NCBI GenBank assembly: GCA_964352215.1
Contig: CAYGRE010000031.1
Location: 4,422 to 68,421, forward strand
Length of the DNA: 64,000 nt
Origin: CAWUKT01 sp964352215
GTDB taxonomy: Bacteria > Bacteroidota > Bacteroidia > J057 > JADKCL01
Direction: 5' to 3'
A model generated the notes under the pieces. That model was not told the DNA's origin. It was given only the letters and a program-made list of their open reading frames with translations, and ran no database searches. Shown piece by piece: positions 1 to 8,761 of the stretch. A program made the position numbers and the translations under genes. How positions within the stretch are numbered: the stretch's first letter is position 1; each line of letters starts with the position of its first letter.

Positions 1-136
1 CAGGTTCTGCTAAGTAATCCTCTCAGGTTCTGCACAGGGGTTCTTTCAGGCTCTAATAGGTGTTTTTACGGAAATAATATTATTTTAGAGACTTTATATT
101 CTGAAGATAGCTCATATTATTTGGTACGTATTAAGG

Positions 137-889
137 ATGAAGCTGCAAACTATCATCATTGCCTTATTGCTCCTGGGGAGCAGTAAACTCGTTGCTCAGG
201 ATTTAGAGCCCATTCCCTCCGGCATGATCTACAATCTGGAGGGTAGGATCAATGAAAAGGGGGAGCAAGGATTTGGAATCCGAATCACCACCAGGGAACC
301 TTATGATTCAGAAAACCCGGAGATCATTCACAAGACTTCGGTAAAAGGGAAAAAGATCAATATTCTGGTGCGGGGAGTTCAAACTTCCGGTGTATCCTCT
401 GGGAAGATGAACACCGCATCTACCTACATAGATCTTAGCGACCTGGAAGCCGGAGAATACCAGGTCCGTCCTGTGGTACACAAGCACATCCTGAAAGCAG
501 AATTGACCGTTGCTGATACCGGCTATTCATTCAAAACATCTGAGGACCCGGTCTTGGTTCTGATCCAGAACGGGGCTTTGAGGAGAATTCCCGAAGGGAC
601 CATTTGGGGAACCTGCAAGTTCGACAAGGTCAAAAGGAATACCGCAGGGAAACTGATGGAAGAACTGGAAAAGGCTGGAGCCGAACGGATCAACCTGCCC
701 TTAGGAAACTATGGGGAGTTCAATGTCCACTCCCAAAGCCGGTTTTTCGAAATCACCGATGAGAAGCAAACGGAGACCTATTTCCACTTTAAGTACAAGG
801 GAGATTTCGGAATCCTGAGAGAGGTTACCAGCCAATACCGGGAAGACGTATACATTGAGATCAGGGACCTGAATGGAAACCAGCTTTGA
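137..889 (+). CDS. Secreted protein of unknown function (250 aa)
   Basis: The first ~21 residues form a clear Sec signal peptide: a lysine, a run of I/L/A, then an SKLVAQ cleavage region. The mature protein is therefore periplasmic or exported. The rest is a mixed, mostly beta-looking soluble sequence with no membrane segment and no motif I recognise. There is no C-terminal T9SS domain and no lipobox. The gene stands alone, convergent with tpiA, whose stop lies 9 bp away. The 136 bp upstream hold a short CAGGTTCTG direct repeat but no convincing promoter. That it is a real gene is well supported by frame, signal peptide and normal codon use; no function can be given. Confidence 0.8.
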   Translation: MKLQTIIIALLLLGSSKLVAQDLEPIPSGMIYNLEGRINEKGEQGFGIRITTREPYDSENPEIIHKTSVKGKKINILVRGVQTSGVSSGKMNTASTYIDLSDLEAGEYQVRPVVHKHILKAELTVADTGYSFKTSEDPVLVLIQNGALRRIPEGTIWGTCKFDKVKRNTAGKLMEELEKAGAERINLPLGNYGEFNVHSQSRFFEITDEKQTETYFHFKYKGDFGILREVTSQYREDVYIEIRDLNGNQL

Positions 890-897
890 GCTGATCG

Positions 898-1656
898 CTA
901 TTCCAGAGCCTGGATAATGGCTGTAAAGTCAGCACTTTTCAAGCTGGCTCCACCCACAAGCCCTCCGTCGATATCAGCACAAGCGAACAACTCCTCCGCA
1001 TTGGAAGGTTTGACCGATCCACCATACAGGATACTGGTTCCCTCCGCAATCTCCGCCCCATACTTTCCCTCAATCAACCCTCTGAGATGGGCATGCACCT
1101 CCTGAGCCTGCTCAGGAGACGCAGTCTTACCCGTACCAATGGCCCAAACGGGTTCATAAGCAATGATCAGCTTGCTGAAATCTTCAGCACTCAGACCAAA
1201 AGCTGCATTGGCCAACTGCGCACCGACTACCTCAAAAGTCTGGCCAGCTTCTCGCTCCGCCAATACCTCTCCAATACAAAATATTGGCGTCAGCCCGTGG
1301 TCCAGCGCGATGCGGAGTTTCAAGGCCAGCACTTCGTCATCTTCCCCGAAATACTGACGGCGCTCTGAATGACCCAGAATGACATGGGTCACCCCGACCG
1401 AGGCGACCATTTCCGCAGAAATCTCGCCCGTATAGGCTCCATTTTCCGCCTGGTGAATATTTTGTGCGGCCACGTGAACGTGGGCTCGACCGCCCGCCAT
1501 CTCCTGAATAGTGGCCAGGAAAATCGAAGGTACCCCAAAGATGACCTCCACTGTACTATTTGAACTGTAGGAACTGATGATCTCGTAAGCCAGGGTTTTG
1601 GCCTGTTTAGCATCGAGGTTCATTTTCCAATTTCCGGCTGCGATTTGCTTTCTCAT
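898..1656 (-). CDS. tpiA: Triosephosphate isomerase
   Basis: TpiA interconverts dihydroxyacetone phosphate and glyceraldehyde 3-phosphate in cytosolic glycolysis and gluconeogenesis. At 252 aa the length is normal for the family. The substrate-binding AGNWKMN motif (N9, K11), the catalytic histidine in LGHSERR (H96), the catalytic glutamate in AYEPVWAIGTGK (E168) and the phosphate-binding LYGGSVKPSN and GGLVGGASL loops are all present. It lies 4 bp downstream of the GlmU-like gene on the same strand, so the two are probably cotranscribed. The function is secure. Confidence 0.98.
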   Translation of the reverse strand: MRKQIAAGNWKMNLDAKQAKTLAYEIISSYSSNSTVEVIFGVPSIFLATIQEMAGGRAHVHVAAQNIHQAENGAYTGEISAEMVASVGVTHVILGHSERRQYFGEDDEVLALKLRIALDHGLTPIFCIGEVLAEREAGQTFEVVGAQLANAAFGLSAEDFSKLIIAYEPVWAIGTGKTASPEQAQEVHAHLRGLIEGKYGAEIAEGTSILYGGSVKPSNAEELFACADIDGGLVGGASLKSADFTAIIQALE

Positions 1657-1660
1657 GTTC

Positions 1661-2896
1661 TTATTTCTGTTTTTCCCAGACTCTATAGGACGCAGAGGCC
1701 TCGAATACGGCCTGCATAATTTCTTTTTCAGACGTGGTCAGCTCTATTTTCCGACGTTGCATCACCACTTCAGCGACTTCAAAGGCCTTCTTCAATTGAA
1801 AGGTACTGAACCCTGCTGCTCCTCCCCAACTGAAACCGGGGATAAATGTTCGGGGATACCCGCTACCGAAGATATTGGCCGATACGCCGACCACGGTCCC
1901 GGTATTGAACATCGTATTGATCCCGCATTTGCTGTGATCCCCCATAATAAGACCACAGAACATTTGCCCGGTCTTCTTGAACCTGCCCTCAGGATAGTTC
2001 CAGACCCGGACCTCAGAATAATTGTTTTTCAGGTTACTGGTATTCGTATCCGCCCCGAGGTTACACCAATAGCCCAGAACCGAGTTCCCGAGGTAGCCCT
2101 CATGGCCCTTGTTCGAATATCCCTGGATGACCGAATTTCCGATTTCGCCCCCTACTTTTGACCAAGGCCCCACCGTCGAGTCCCCACGCATCTTGGCTCC
2201 CATATTCAGCACACTGTGTTCGCAGAAGGCATGGGTGCCATGCACCACCGCACCTTCCTGGATTTGGACTCCCTTTCCGATGTAGATCGGCCCATCTTCA
2301 GCATTGAGAACCGCAGCCCGGATTTTTACCCCCTCTTCGACGAAGATATTGTCCCGACCGTAGACAATCGTATGGGGATCACCCACCTGCTCAGAGGTTC
2401 TGCCAGCGATCACAAGAGGGAGATCGGCACGAATGGCATCGGCATTGTGGCGAAATATATCCCAGGGATACCGAATGGCATCCGGGAGGTCGACATCGAA
2501 AGCCTGGACTTTGAAGCCTCCTGCCATCAGGGTTTCAGCAGTGACCAGTCCTTCAAAACCGGGACCGAAAGACGAAGGGATTCCACGAAAAGCCACTACT
2601 TCACCGGAGGCATGCTGAAGAAACGAGTGTGGTGCCAGGCCATCCCGGATCAGGTCAACGAACTCCTGGTTGGGCAGGAACTTTCCATTGAACCCCAAAG
2701 TTTCGACGGCAGGATCATATCGGTTGAACTGCTGACCAAGATAGCCGAATGCCAGGGTAGCAGGAGAATCGGCAAGGAAATGCGCCCATTTGGAGGACAG
2801 CTTCAGAATTCCAACACGAAGGTCCCAAATCGGACGGGTGTAGGTAAGGGGGAGAAGATCATGGTGACTTGCATCTTCGAATAGCAGCTTTTGCAT
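1661..2896 (-). CDS. Alternate GlmU-like sugar nucleotidyltransferase with left-handed beta-helix
   Basis: The N-terminus has the FEDASHHDLLPLTYTRP opening and the DLRVGIL segment of the Bacteroidota GlmU-like family, in which a nucleotidyltransferase-like domain precedes a hexapeptide (LbH) acyltransferase-like repeat domain. The hexapeptide region spans roughly residues 200-370 and includes GDHSKCGINTMFNTGTVVG. By family knowledge it probably works in UDP-N-acetylglucosamine or related sugar-nucleotide synthesis in the cytosol; substrate and exact reaction are not shown by the sequence. I chose the ATG at 2896 (MQKLLFEDA, 411 aa) over an upstream in-frame ATG at 2962, because the extra 22 residues do not fit the family. 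It is the first gene of a two-gene unit with tpiA. Confidence 0.85.
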   Translation of the reverse strand: MQKLLFEDASHHDLLPLTYTRPIWDLRVGILKLSSKWAHFLADSPATLAFGYLGQQFNRYDPAVETLGFNGKFLPNQEFVDLIRDGLAPHSFLQHASGEVVAFRGIPSSFGPGFEGLVTAETLMAGGFKVQAFDVDLPDAIRYPWDIFRHNADAIRADLPLVIAGRTSEQVGDPHTIVYGRDNIFVEEGVKIRAAVLNAEDGPIYIGKGVQIQEGAVVHGTHAFCEHSVLNMGAKMRGDSTVGPWSKVGGEIGNSVIQGYSNKGHEGYLGNSVLGYWCNLGADTNTSNLKNNYSEVRVWNYPEGRFKKTGQMFCGLIMGDHSKCGINTMFNTGTVVGVSANIFGSGYPRTFIPGFSWGGAAGFSTFQLKKAFEVAEVVMQRRKIELTTSEKEIMQAVFEASASYRVWEKQK

Positions 2897-3220
2897 GGTG
2901 GAAAAATGGGGGCTGGTCAGGAGAAATGCAAGAAAAAGAAAAATGCCACTCCCGGATATCACCCCCCTTTTTCGAAAGGAGTCCTCAATCTCTCCTAAAT
3001 CACCGTTCTCTCAATCATATCTTGTTCAAAAAAATGGCAGCAGCTAAGTAGATCAACTGCCACCATGATAAATGTATAGTGATTTATTGTCTTGGATCTT
3101 TGCAAAAGAGAGGGTTTTGCGTGATTATTGTTAATGTATTCTCAAATATCATGACATATTTGTTCCATTCAAGCCTTGATATAGCAAGGGATTATTGACC
3201 TGTTCTCAGTTAAAACGATC
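2897..3220. other. Intergenic region, divergent promoters expected
   Basis: This AT-rich 324 bp gap separates two divergent genes and must hold both promoters. A partial -7 box (CATATTTG near 3148-3155) is visible, but I found no TTG at the right distance, so no promoter is claimed. I see no RNA gene, repeat or additional reading frame. Confidence 0.5.
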
Positions 3221-4729
3221 ATGGCCAACGTCGGAAAATACGTGTTTCAACAGCTGGAATCCCTTTCCAAACGTGAAAGAGAGGAACTGTTAGAAAACAT
3301 AAAATTGTTCACTACAAGCAAGACCTCCCTGCGCTTAACCGAATTGGTTTTTGGACAAGCTGTGAAGAAAAAGGACGAATGGACGGGCCCCAAAGGGGAG
3401 GACCTTGAAAATTGGCTCTGGAAATCACTGGGAAAGTCAGGGAATTCCAATACCAACACCTTGTCCACTTATTTCAACCGGCTCAAAGATACCCTGGATC
3501 AATATTTCGCATTTCTCCACCTTCGCAATTCACCCTTGGAAGTAAAGCTTGCCTCCATCAAAGCGTACAGTATGAGAGGGGCTTCTGATCTGGTCACCGG
3601 GCAGATCAATTCCCTACGCAAGTCATTGGATGAAACCGATTTGGTGTCCTATCTGAGACTGATTGAATTGGCTTTATTAGAAGGTGAATTTCTGGTGGAG
3701 GGATTTAAGCGGAGAAGGAACAGAAAGTTTAAAGATCTGATCAATGTGCTTTCAGAAGCGCAGCGATTCCTCAATGAAGCAGGGGAGGTGGGGAGCACTA
3801 TGCTGGAGACCATGCAGGTCCATGCCAGTTTTTTATTCAACGTGTCCGATTTGGAAAGGGATGAAAAAAGAGAACAACCTGGAGGTCCCGCCCCTGTATT
3901 GTACCGCAAGTTGACCCGAATCATTCAGGTGTGGAGATCCAATGGACGTATTCCAACCCTGGACACCCTGCCTGCCATGAGGGAAATCAGGATTTCTCTG
4001 ATGGAGTTGGAATCAGAATTGTCCCAAAAGGATGCCTTCCAATTGAATACCATGCTGATCTCTTTGCTGGTACCTATGATCAACTACGGGTTAGAAGGTG
4101 CCAGGAATGAATTTTTCGAATCCCTCCGGTATGCACACGGCAAGGGCTACTTGGTTGAAAATGGGAAAATGGATGCAAAGACATTTAAAAGCTTGGTCGA
4201 ATTCTCCCTGGAAAACGGTGATCTCGAATTTGCACAAGAGGTAATCGATGAGTTTGGCAAGCCATCTTCTCTTCATCTCCGGGACGACCAGGGGAGAGAA
4301 GATAAAGTCTCCCTGGCTGCCTTGTTGAACTATATAGACGCAAAATTGGCCTTGACGACAGGGGATTACCAGAAGGCGCTAAAACTGGCCAATTTGGGAG
4401 GGCTTGAAGATTCTCTATTTGTCTTTGCACAAAGGTGGCTGGAAATAAAAGCTTGTTATTATTTGAAAGAGTATGACCGCTGCATCCAAAGAATAACTGC
4501 ATTTGAAAAAGTGCTGCGTAACAATATCAGGGATCAGACCTATTACCACGCAGAGATTTACAAACTTGAAACGGCTCATTTAAGGCGGTTGATCATGGCC
4601 CTGACAGAGACCCCGCAAAAGCGGGAGCGGAACCTTAAAAAATTAGAAGAGGATGTCTCGACTGGTATAGCTTACAGTCGAAGGGGCTGGATACTGGAAG
4701 AAGTTCGCAAAGCCCTTGCCCACAAATAA
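3221..4729 (+). CDS. Unnamed ~500-aa helical repeat family, member 1
   Basis: No characterised family is recognised. The protein (502 aa) has no signal peptide or membrane segment and looks almost wholly helical, with TPR-like heptads such as ALKLANLGGLEDSLFVFAQRWLEIKACYY near the C-terminus. Its N-terminus has the pattern L-E-S-L-S-K-R-E-R-E, matched in three other proteins of this window (starting at 6034, 35157 on the minus strand, and 51503). It also shares a (L/I)-x-x-W-(L/I)-W-K-x-L block near residue 70 with the 6034 protein. It is monocistronic, followed by a convergent T9SS cargo gene. A scaffold or protein-binding role is possible from the helical repeats, but this is inference. Confidence 0.8.
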   Translation: MANVGKYVFQQLESLSKREREELLENIKLFTTSKTSLRLTELVFGQAVKKKDEWTGPKGEDLENWLWKSLGKSGNSNTNTLSTYFNRLKDTLDQYFAFLHLRNSPLEVKLASIKAYSMRGASDLVTGQINSLRKSLDETDLVSYLRLIELALLEGEFLVEGFKRRRNRKFKDLINVLSEAQRFLNEAGEVGSTMLETMQVHASFLFNVSDLERDEKREQPGGPAPVLYRKLTRIIQVWRSNGRIPTLDTLPAMREIRISLMELESELSQKDAFQLNTMLISLLVPMINYGLEGARNEFFESLRYAHGKGYLVENGKMDAKTFKSLVEFSLENGDLEFAQEVIDEFGKPSSLHLRDDQGREDKVSLAALLNYIDAKLALTTGDYQKALKLANLGGLEDSLFVFAQRWLEIKACYYLKEYDRCIQRITAFEKVLRNNIRDQTYYHAEIYKLETAHLRRLIMALTETPQKRERNLKKLEEDVSTGIAYSRRGWILEEVRKALAHK

Positions 4730-4757
4730 AAAATCATAAGGGCATCACCTGCTTATT

Positions 4758-4796
4758 CAAAAAACAGACGAGGCCGTCCGTAATGGACAGCCTCGT
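4758..4796 (-). terminator. Intrinsic terminator of the T9SS cargo gene
   Basis: A 12-bp stem with one G-U-type mismatch (ACGAGGCTGTCC read on the minus strand) closes a 5-nt loop at 4768-4796. On the minus strand it is followed by CTGTTTTTTG, giving a U-tract, so it ends transcripts of the gene that stops at 4847. The plus strand has no U-tract after the hairpin. Confidence 0.75.
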
Positions 4797-4846
4797 GCAT
4801 TCAGCGGGTCGCCAGGTGAGACAACCTTCCCAAATGGATTGCTTTT

Positions 4847-5533
4847 TTATTCCTTCACCAGGATTCGTTGCTGGTATGACCGTCCCCGCCGGGTCGTCCG
4901 CAACAGATAGTAACCCGGTTGCAGGCCCTCCCGAAGCAGCAATGATAGATCATCCAGTCGACTGCTGATAAGTTTCCCTTCCAGTGTCCAAAGCTCAACC
5001 GATTCAGGTGGATTCGAAAAGTAAAGTTGGGGGCTTGCACTCTGGACATAAGGATTGGGGCCTGCGACAGGTTGAAGGTAGATTTCGTCGGGCTCCATCA
5101 CCGGGGCTGGTCTTCTGACCATGACGTCATCCATGATGACCAATCCCCCGATTTCTGCCACTTTCCCAATTCCACTTGCAGATCCACTTGACCTCGTAAG
5201 GCGGAGATAGATTTCCTGTTTTGTAGTATCCCAGAGAAGGTCATAGCTATAGGATTCGGTGGGTGAAACGAACCAAGAACCGTCAATACCCAAGGTGGGC
5301 TTCGATTCAGAATCTATGTCGTATCCTGAGAGGTCAATTGTGGCCTCCATTTGAGTCGCATTGTTCACCCAACCGGAAACCTCGAAAGTGATCTTGAGCG
5401 TGTCGCCTCCGGATAGGGCATATACATGAGTGGGAAGAACAAATGTTACAGTCAATGCAAATGCCAGAATTTGAAGGTTTTTCAGGCAAACCTGACCCAT
5501 ACGCATAACTTGCGCGAAATAGTGATTTTCCAT
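4847..5533 (-). CDS. Secreted protein with T9SS type A C-terminal sorting domain
   Basis: The N-terminus has a basic start and a hydrophobic core (ILAFALTVTFVLPTHVYA), a Sec signal peptide ending near residue 40. The middle (~residues 45-150) is a beta-rich domain of unknown role. The last ~75 residues have the type A sorting-domain pattern: a PNPY turn, alternating beta strands (VELWTLEGKLIS), a GYYLLRTTRRG turn and a final short strand, ILVKE. Such proteins cross the outer membrane by the type IX system and are anchored or released. I chose the ATG at 5533 (MENHYF, 228 aa); an upstream in-frame ATG at 5596 gives 21 non-signal-like residues, and MRMGQV (10 residues in) is also possible. No enzymatic motif is seen. 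Confidence 0.8.
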   Translation of the reverse strand: MENHYFAQVMRMGQVCLKNLQILAFALTVTFVLPTHVYALSGGDTLKITFEVSGWVNNATQMEATIDLSGYDIDSESKPTLGIDGSWFVSPTESYSYDLLWDTTKQEIYLRLTRSSGSASGIGKVAEIGGLVIMDDVMVRRPAPVMEPDEIYLQPVAGPNPYVQSASPQLYFSNPPESVELWTLEGKLISSRLDDLSLLLREGLQPGYYLLRTTRRGRSYQQRILVKE

Positions 5534-6033
5534 TTTTAGATTATTAGCTGTGTTAAATAATTGACACAGCCAGGCCTGACCATTGTGTCCTAGCAACCTG
5601 ATTCATAAGGTGGTTGGGTTGCTTACATTGCAAAGAAGGGAACTCTCCCAGGACCTTCAAATAATATATATTGCGGTTTGTAGCGCTTTTAAAACCGTTT
5701 ATCAGGTGTCATATACATGTTATTGGAGGGAACAAACCCCTCAAACAGTTTTGAATTGGCTATTTCAGGAATAACATTTTTGGGCAATTGTTCCTTTATA
5801 TTGCTGTCATAAATTTCTTAAAGGAGTTTGAGAACAGCCACTTTCAAGGAACTCAACAGTGGTGGTCATCTATTATTTTACCTCTGATTCTGTGATTGAG
5901 ATATCTACAAAATGGCTATTGAGAGCCATAATCCGGGTTTTCTCTGTCTGGAATTTGTGATATTCCGAAAATTCAGGTCTTGAATTTGTTGCCGCCCCCA
6001 TGATCTTGGGTGTATTCAAAAACAATCTAAGAT
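5534..6033. other. 500-bp intergenic region
   Basis: This AT-rich stretch lies between two divergently transcribed accessory genes. No reading frame here has coding character, and I see no RNA gene, hairpin with U-tract or long repeat. It presumably carries the promoters of both neighbours. Confidence 0.5.
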
Positions 6034-7572
6034 ATGGCACAAAGCAAATCATTCAGTCTCATCAAGTCTCTCTCAGAAGACGAACAAAAGAAAATCCAAT
6101 CCGGGCTTCAGGCCAAGGGACGCAAAGGGCAAACCCCCGAAGTCTTGGCACAATTTTTCAATCTTGTTATAAGTGTGGTAAAGAAAGGGAGCAACAATGG
6201 AAACCCAACCTCTATCAAAGAATGGATTTGGAAAAAGTTATGCCCAGGTGAAAATTACAACGACAACAGATTCAGAAAACATGCATTTCGCATGAATCAG
6301 TATGTCCAGGATTTTCTACTGGATGAGAAATGGGCGAATGAAGAGCAAAATGCGTTTAAGCAGGAGCTGCTTTATGAAACCTTTTGGGAGCGCAATCAGA
6401 CCAAGGCACTGGAAAGTTTGGGAAAACGCCTGGGTGGTGACCTCCTGAAAATTGTGGGACTCCGGAAATTTATGGTCACCCGTGAGATATTGATTAAAGG
6501 TGAAGAAAGCCGAAACAGACTCCAAACCGAGGCGGATTTTTCAAACCTCCGCAGGCTAATCGAGATAGAACAAAGTTTCGACTCCATCAAATTGGTATGC
6601 CTTGAGTTGGCAAGTGGCAAGGAAGTTGACCCCGAGGAAATAAGAAGGCTGACCGTGCAAGGAAATAAATACCATCAGACGTCTGAATTGTACCAATTGA
6701 ATTGGAAGCTTTTCCTTGTCATGACGGACTTGTTGAACATGTGCGACTTGAAGGGAATAGAAGGTGCCCGCAGTGAAAGGGCAAAGGAGTTCGTGCAGTA
6801 CTTTCATCATACAAGCCCGATCTCATTCCGGGAAAAATACCTGGTTTACCACACCTTCAGCAACTTTCTCAAATCAAGGATGGAGTGCGAAGACAGAGGA
6901 GCATCAGACTTTTTGGAATCCATCCTCGAATTGCACGCACGATTCATTGAATGCGCAGGGAAATTCTGCACCGCGATGGAAGCCGAAAAGTTTCTCTACC
7001 TGTTCGACCTGGGAGTTGGACAACTAAAATCAGACATGGCCGGCGAGCTATTGGATAAATACCTGCATTTGGTAGAAGATGAATTCCAGGACAAACTTGG
7101 TATTACCATCAGGTCCTTGTATTTATTCGCGGATGGAGCCTTTCAGGAAGTGCTGGATTTGGCGGATTTGGAAGCACTTAAGAAAGACCCGGTTGATGAT
7201 GCGGAGAAGAGATTCGATATCCGTCTGGGCCTCATCCAAATGCAGTCCAGAATTGCAATAAGTCATCAGGTAAGTGTAGGTGGATTGAGCCGCTGGATGA
7301 ATAAATGTATCAAGAAGTGTCCTTCACTGAACAAAGCTACCAAAAGCGCTCTGCACAATATGGTTGAGTATTCAATGATGCTAACCAAAAAGTTCACCCC
7401 TGATGTGATGGAAGACCATTTGAAGAAAATCCAGGAGATCGAAGACATCCAGGGCCTGGAGATACACAAAGACTGGTTACACAGAAGATTCAAGATAAAA
7501 GCCCAAAGACCTACGCAAGCCCCAAAGCCTTTCCAGGCTCAAGAACCAGTCCTGGCCTATTCCATCCAGTAG
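6034..7572 (+). CDS. Unnamed ~500-aa helical repeat family, member 2
   Basis: This 512-aa soluble, predominantly helical protein matches the 3221 gene in size and N-terminal plan: SLIKSLSEDEQKK, then SIKEWIWKKL, aligning with DLENWLWKSL of member 1. It has no signal peptide and no catalytic motif that I recognise. The C-terminal ~20 residues are rich in Pro/Gln/Ala (QRPTQAPKPFQAQEP), a flexible tail not seen in the other members. It has its own promoter region and no operon partner. The nearness of members 1 and 2, with only a T9SS gene between them, suggests an old local duplication that has diverged strongly. Confidence 0.8.
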   Translation: MAQSKSFSLIKSLSEDEQKKIQSGLQAKGRKGQTPEVLAQFFNLVISVVKKGSNNGNPTSIKEWIWKKLCPGENYNDNRFRKHAFRMNQYVQDFLLDEKWANEEQNAFKQELLYETFWERNQTKALESLGKRLGGDLLKIVGLRKFMVTREILIKGEESRNRLQTEADFSNLRRLIEIEQSFDSIKLVCLELASGKEVDPEEIRRLTVQGNKYHQTSELYQLNWKLFLVMTDLLNMCDLKGIEGARSERAKEFVQYFHHTSPISFREKYLVYHTFSNFLKSRMECEDRGASDFLESILELHARFIECAGKFCTAMEAEKFLYLFDLGVGQLKSDMAGELLDKYLHLVEDEFQDKLGITIRSLYLFADGAFQEVLDLADLEALKKDPVDDAEKRFDIRLGLIQMQSRIAISHQVSVGGLSRWMNKCIKKCPSLNKATKSALHNMVEYSMMLTKKFTPDVMEDHLKKIQEIEDIQGLEIHKDWLHRRFKIKAQRPTQAPKPFQAQEPVLAYSIQ

Positions 7573-7624
7573 ATGAGATAGATTCAGGCGGAACCCGTCT
7601 TTTAGCTACGCGACTGACTATGAC

Positions 7625-7659
7625 AAATAAAAAAGAGCAGGCTGGAAAAGCCTGCTCTT
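7625..7659 (-). terminator. Intrinsic terminator of rpmE
   Basis: A perfect 11-bp stem (AAGAGCAGGCT) with a 5-nt loop spans 7633-7659. On the minus strand it runs straight into TTTTTTATTT. It lies 30 bp past the rpmE stop and fits an intrinsic terminator for that gene. Confidence 0.85.
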
Positions 7660-7688
7660 CTCTTATAAAGCCTTTCGAAAAAGACTCC

Positions 7689-7934
7689 TTACTTCTTACC
7701 GTAGCGACGGTAGAATTTGTCAACACGTCCAGCGGTATCGACCAACTTCTGCTTCCCGGTGTAGAAGGGATGAGAATCACTGGAGATCTCAACCTTAACG
7801 AGGGGATATGTATTACCATCTTCCCAATCAATAGTTTCCTTGGTATTGATGGTAGAGCGCGTAAGAAACGCGAAGTCTGTCGAGATATCTTTGAATACCA
7901 CTGGGCGATATTCTGGATGGATTCCTTCTTTCAT
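7689..7934 (-). CDS. rpmE2: 50S ribosomal protein L31, type B
   Basis: Structural protein of the large ribosomal subunit, 81 aa. The MKEGIHPEYRPVVFKD start, the TIDWEDGNTYPLVKVEISSDSHPFYTGKQ core (in pieces) and the basic FYRRYGKK tail are typical of L31. The cysteines of the zinc-binding type A form are absent, making this the zinc-independent type B. The ATG at 7934 is chosen; upstream in-frame sequence to 8057 is not L31-like. It is monocistronic with its own terminator. Confidence 0.95.
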   Translation of the reverse strand: MKEGIHPEYRPVVFKDISTDFAFLTRSTINTKETIDWEDGNTYPLVKVEISSDSHPFYTGKQKLVDTAGRVDKFYRRYGKK

Positions 7935-8238
7935 GGTCGTTATCCTTTTATCAATTAGGTCGGCAAAGATAACATAATTGTCCACTTCACACAATTTTGA
8001 AATAGGAATCTTTTGCTTCTTTGGAATACAAACCCATTTGCAACCGAATTTAAGCACATATAAAACTGTAAAAGCCGATTGATTCTCCTCAGCAGCTACT
8101 TTTTCCCGATCCTGGGAATATCTTTTCCACAGAATTGAAACAAGGGAGAATCGTAGATTTCCACTTCTTAGCCTAAACCTGGGTTCGAGTGGATTATTTG
8201 GGAACGTAAGATCAACGTCAATAACCGAAAAAGTTCTT
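7935..8238. other. Intergenic region between rpmE and a secreted-protein gene
   Basis: About 300 bp with no coding frame of its own. The side near 7935 should carry the rpmE promoter and leader. I looked for an autoregulatory leader hairpin such as ribosomal-protein genes sometimes have and saw none that was convincing. Confidence 0.45.
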
Positions 8239-8268
8239 TTGTGGTTGAATTTAAAGTACGTATTTTTG
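8239..8268 (+). promoter_or_regulatory. Bacteroidota-type promoter, possibly giving a leaderless mRNA
   Basis: TTG at 8239-8241 is followed after 19 bp by TATTTTTG at 8261-8268, an exact match to the Bacteroidota -33/-7 consensus (TTG, TAnnTTTG). The -7 box ends only 4 bp before the ATG at 8273, so transcription would start at or very near the start codon. The match is seen directly; the leaderless reading is inference. Confidence 0.65.
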
Positions 8269-8272
8269 AACC

Positions 8273-8683
8273 ATGCGCAATCGGATTAGTAGCTTAGTAT
8301 TGATTCTGACGCTCGCTTTTGTCTGTCTGAACCTGGTCGGAAAGGGTCAAGCGATGACCTTGAACTATTTCAATGCCTCCCCGGATGGCAGTGATGTATT
8401 GGTTTCCTTTGAAGTCCCGCACGAATCAGGTGTCACCAATTTCAAATTGTTCCGTAAGATTGATGAAGAGTCCAATTGGACCTTTTTGGATCATGTCCCA
8501 CCAACCGGAGCCCTGACCTACACTTATCTGGACTATACCATCTTCAAGGACGAAGCAAAAAATATCACCTATAAATTGTTGGTGTATCAAAATAGTACCG
8601 TCTATACCTATTACACCAATATTCTACACAATCCAACTTCTGTCCAACGAACCTGGGGCAGCATCAAGGCGATGTTCAAATAG
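8273..8683 (+). CDS. Small secreted protein with fibronectin-III-like fold
   Basis: A 136-aa protein with an N-terminal signal peptide (hydrophobic core SLVLILTLAFVCLNLV, cleavage near residue 27). The mature ~105 residues alternate in the way of one FN3/Ig-like beta sandwich (LVSFEVPHESGVTNFKLFRK, then TYTYLDY and TYKLLVYQNS). No lipobox or sorting domain is seen, so it is probably periplasmic. It precedes leuS but has its own promoter and is likely unrelated to it. Confidence 0.75.
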   Translation: MRNRISSLVLILTLAFVCLNLVGKGQAMTLNYFNASPDGSDVLVSFEVPHESGVTNFKLFRKIDEESNWTFLDHVPPTGALTYTYLDYTIFKDEAKNITYKLLVYQNSTVYTYYTNILHNPTSVQRTWGSIKAMFK

Positions 8684-8761
8684 CGGATTGTTACTACCTT
8701 TCCTTCAATTTTGCCATGTAAAATACGTAACTTGGCGGCTCTGAAAATTTGAAAGAGCTCC

